Below are positions 5,787 through 5,888 of a DNA stretch of 5,888 nt, in pieces. Both the position numbers and the translations under genes were made by a program. Source of the stretch: Ruminococcus difficilis (GTDB lineage: Bacteria > Bacillota_A > Clostridia > Oscillospirales > Acutalibacteraceae). The notes under the pieces were generated by a model. It saw only the letters and a list, made by a program, of their open reading frames with translations, did no database searches and had not been told where the DNA came from. How positions within the stretch are numbered: position 1 is the first letter of the stretch; every line of letters begins with the position of its first letter. The DNA lies in contig NZ_JAEQMG010000156.1 of assembly GCF_016680995.1 (NCBI RefSeq), forward strand, positions 1 through 5,888. Direction: 5' to 3'.

Positions 5787-5888
5787 TGCTGTGCCGCCTC
5801 CCTTAACTCCTTGAGGATTTTCTTTGTTTTGTCGGGTGTGAGGCTGCCGTATGTATCCTCGTTGATCATCATAACGGGGGAGAGTGAG
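5783..5888 (-). CDS. NuoE/HydC-like thioredoxin-fold [2Fe-2S] subunit, C-terminal end (truncated by window edge)
   Basis: On the minus strand an open frame enters at 5887 and ends at TGA 5785-5783, giving 34 residues: SLSPVMMINEDTYGSL, then TPDKTKKILKELREAAQQ. The pattern (S/A)PVxxIN(E/D)xxYGxLTPxKxxxIL is the conserved end of NuoE/HydC-type 24-kDa [2Fe-2S] subunits, where a cluster cysteine normally lies just before this segment, outside the window. In HydABC- and Stn-type complexes this subunit sits on the NuoF/HydB-like partner and carries a peripheral [2Fe-2S] cluster. Its stop overlaps the GTG start of the NuoF-like gene by 4 bases, so the two are cotranscribed and probably made in equal amounts. 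The operon promoter and any further upstream genes are not visible. Identification rests on a short segment but is strongly backed by position. Confidence 0.85.
   Translation of the reverse strand, partial: SLSPVMMINEDTYGSLTPDKTKKILKELREAAQQ
5797..5804 (-). promoter_or_regulatory. Ribosome binding site of the NuoF-like gene (AAGGGAGG)
   Basis: On the minus strand AAGGGAGG lies 10 bases before GTG 5786, inside the end of the upstream coding sequence. It supports the GTG start and coupled translation across the GTGA overlap at 5783-5786. Confidence 0.65.

Noticed and set aside
1822..5888. Respiratory complex I (nuo) operon
   Set aside because: There are no membrane or quinone-module subunits, and the third gene is a GltD-like flavoprotein; NuoE/F similarity alone does not indicate complex I.
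1..5888. CRISPR array, tRNA/rRNA gene, insertion sequence or defence system
   Set aside because: I saw no regularly spaced repeats, cloverleaf, transposase or defence-type domains on either strand.

Overview
The window looks like a piece of a Clostridia-class Firmicutes chromosome, most likely a gut or rumen Oscillospiraceae/Ruminococcaceae-type anaerobe. That placement is inference. It rests on the moderately GC-rich coding DNA, the AGGAGG-type ribosome binding sites, the AT-rich spacers with strong intrinsic terminators, and the anaerobic iron-sulfur flavoenzymes. No rRNA or other phylogenetic marker is complete here.

Left part, plus strand (1-1730): the last 51 codons of elongation factor Tu (tuf) are followed by a hairpin. 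Next comes a complete nucleobase permease of the NCS2 family (uracil permease UraA/PyrP type), which ends in a textbook intrinsic terminator. Convergence zone (1687-1821): about 135 bp without a gene. It is packed with the permease terminator, a small GC-rich hairpin, an AT-rich block with three TTTTCA copies and inverted ends, and a terminator for the opposing operon.

Right part, minus strand (5888 down to 1822): a tightly coupled three-gene operon read right to left. It holds (i) the C-terminal end of a NuoE/HydC-like thioredoxin-fold [2Fe-2S] subunit, (ii) a 581-residue NuoF/HydB-like NADH-binding FMN/iron-sulfur subunit, and (iii) a roughly 734-residue mosaic iron-sulfur flavoprotein. The mosaic protein has a NuoG/HydA-like [2Fe-2S] N-terminus, a GltD/NfnB-like FAD and NAD(P)H core, and a NuoG/HydA-like 2x[4Fe-4S] module. 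The first two genes overlap by 4 bp (GTGA), and the last two are separated only by a ribosome binding site.

The set matches the layout of the Stn (Sporomusa-type Nfn) electron-bifurcating transhydrogenases: a HydBC-like NADH/ferredoxin module joined to an NfnB-like NADP(H) module, with no hydrogenase or formate dehydrogenase catalytic subunit in view. The likely job is soluble, cytoplasmic, reversible coupling of NADH, ferredoxin and NADPH pools. This is inferred from architecture and has not been shown. It is the most interesting content of the window. The tuf and permease genes are ordinary housekeeping neighbours.
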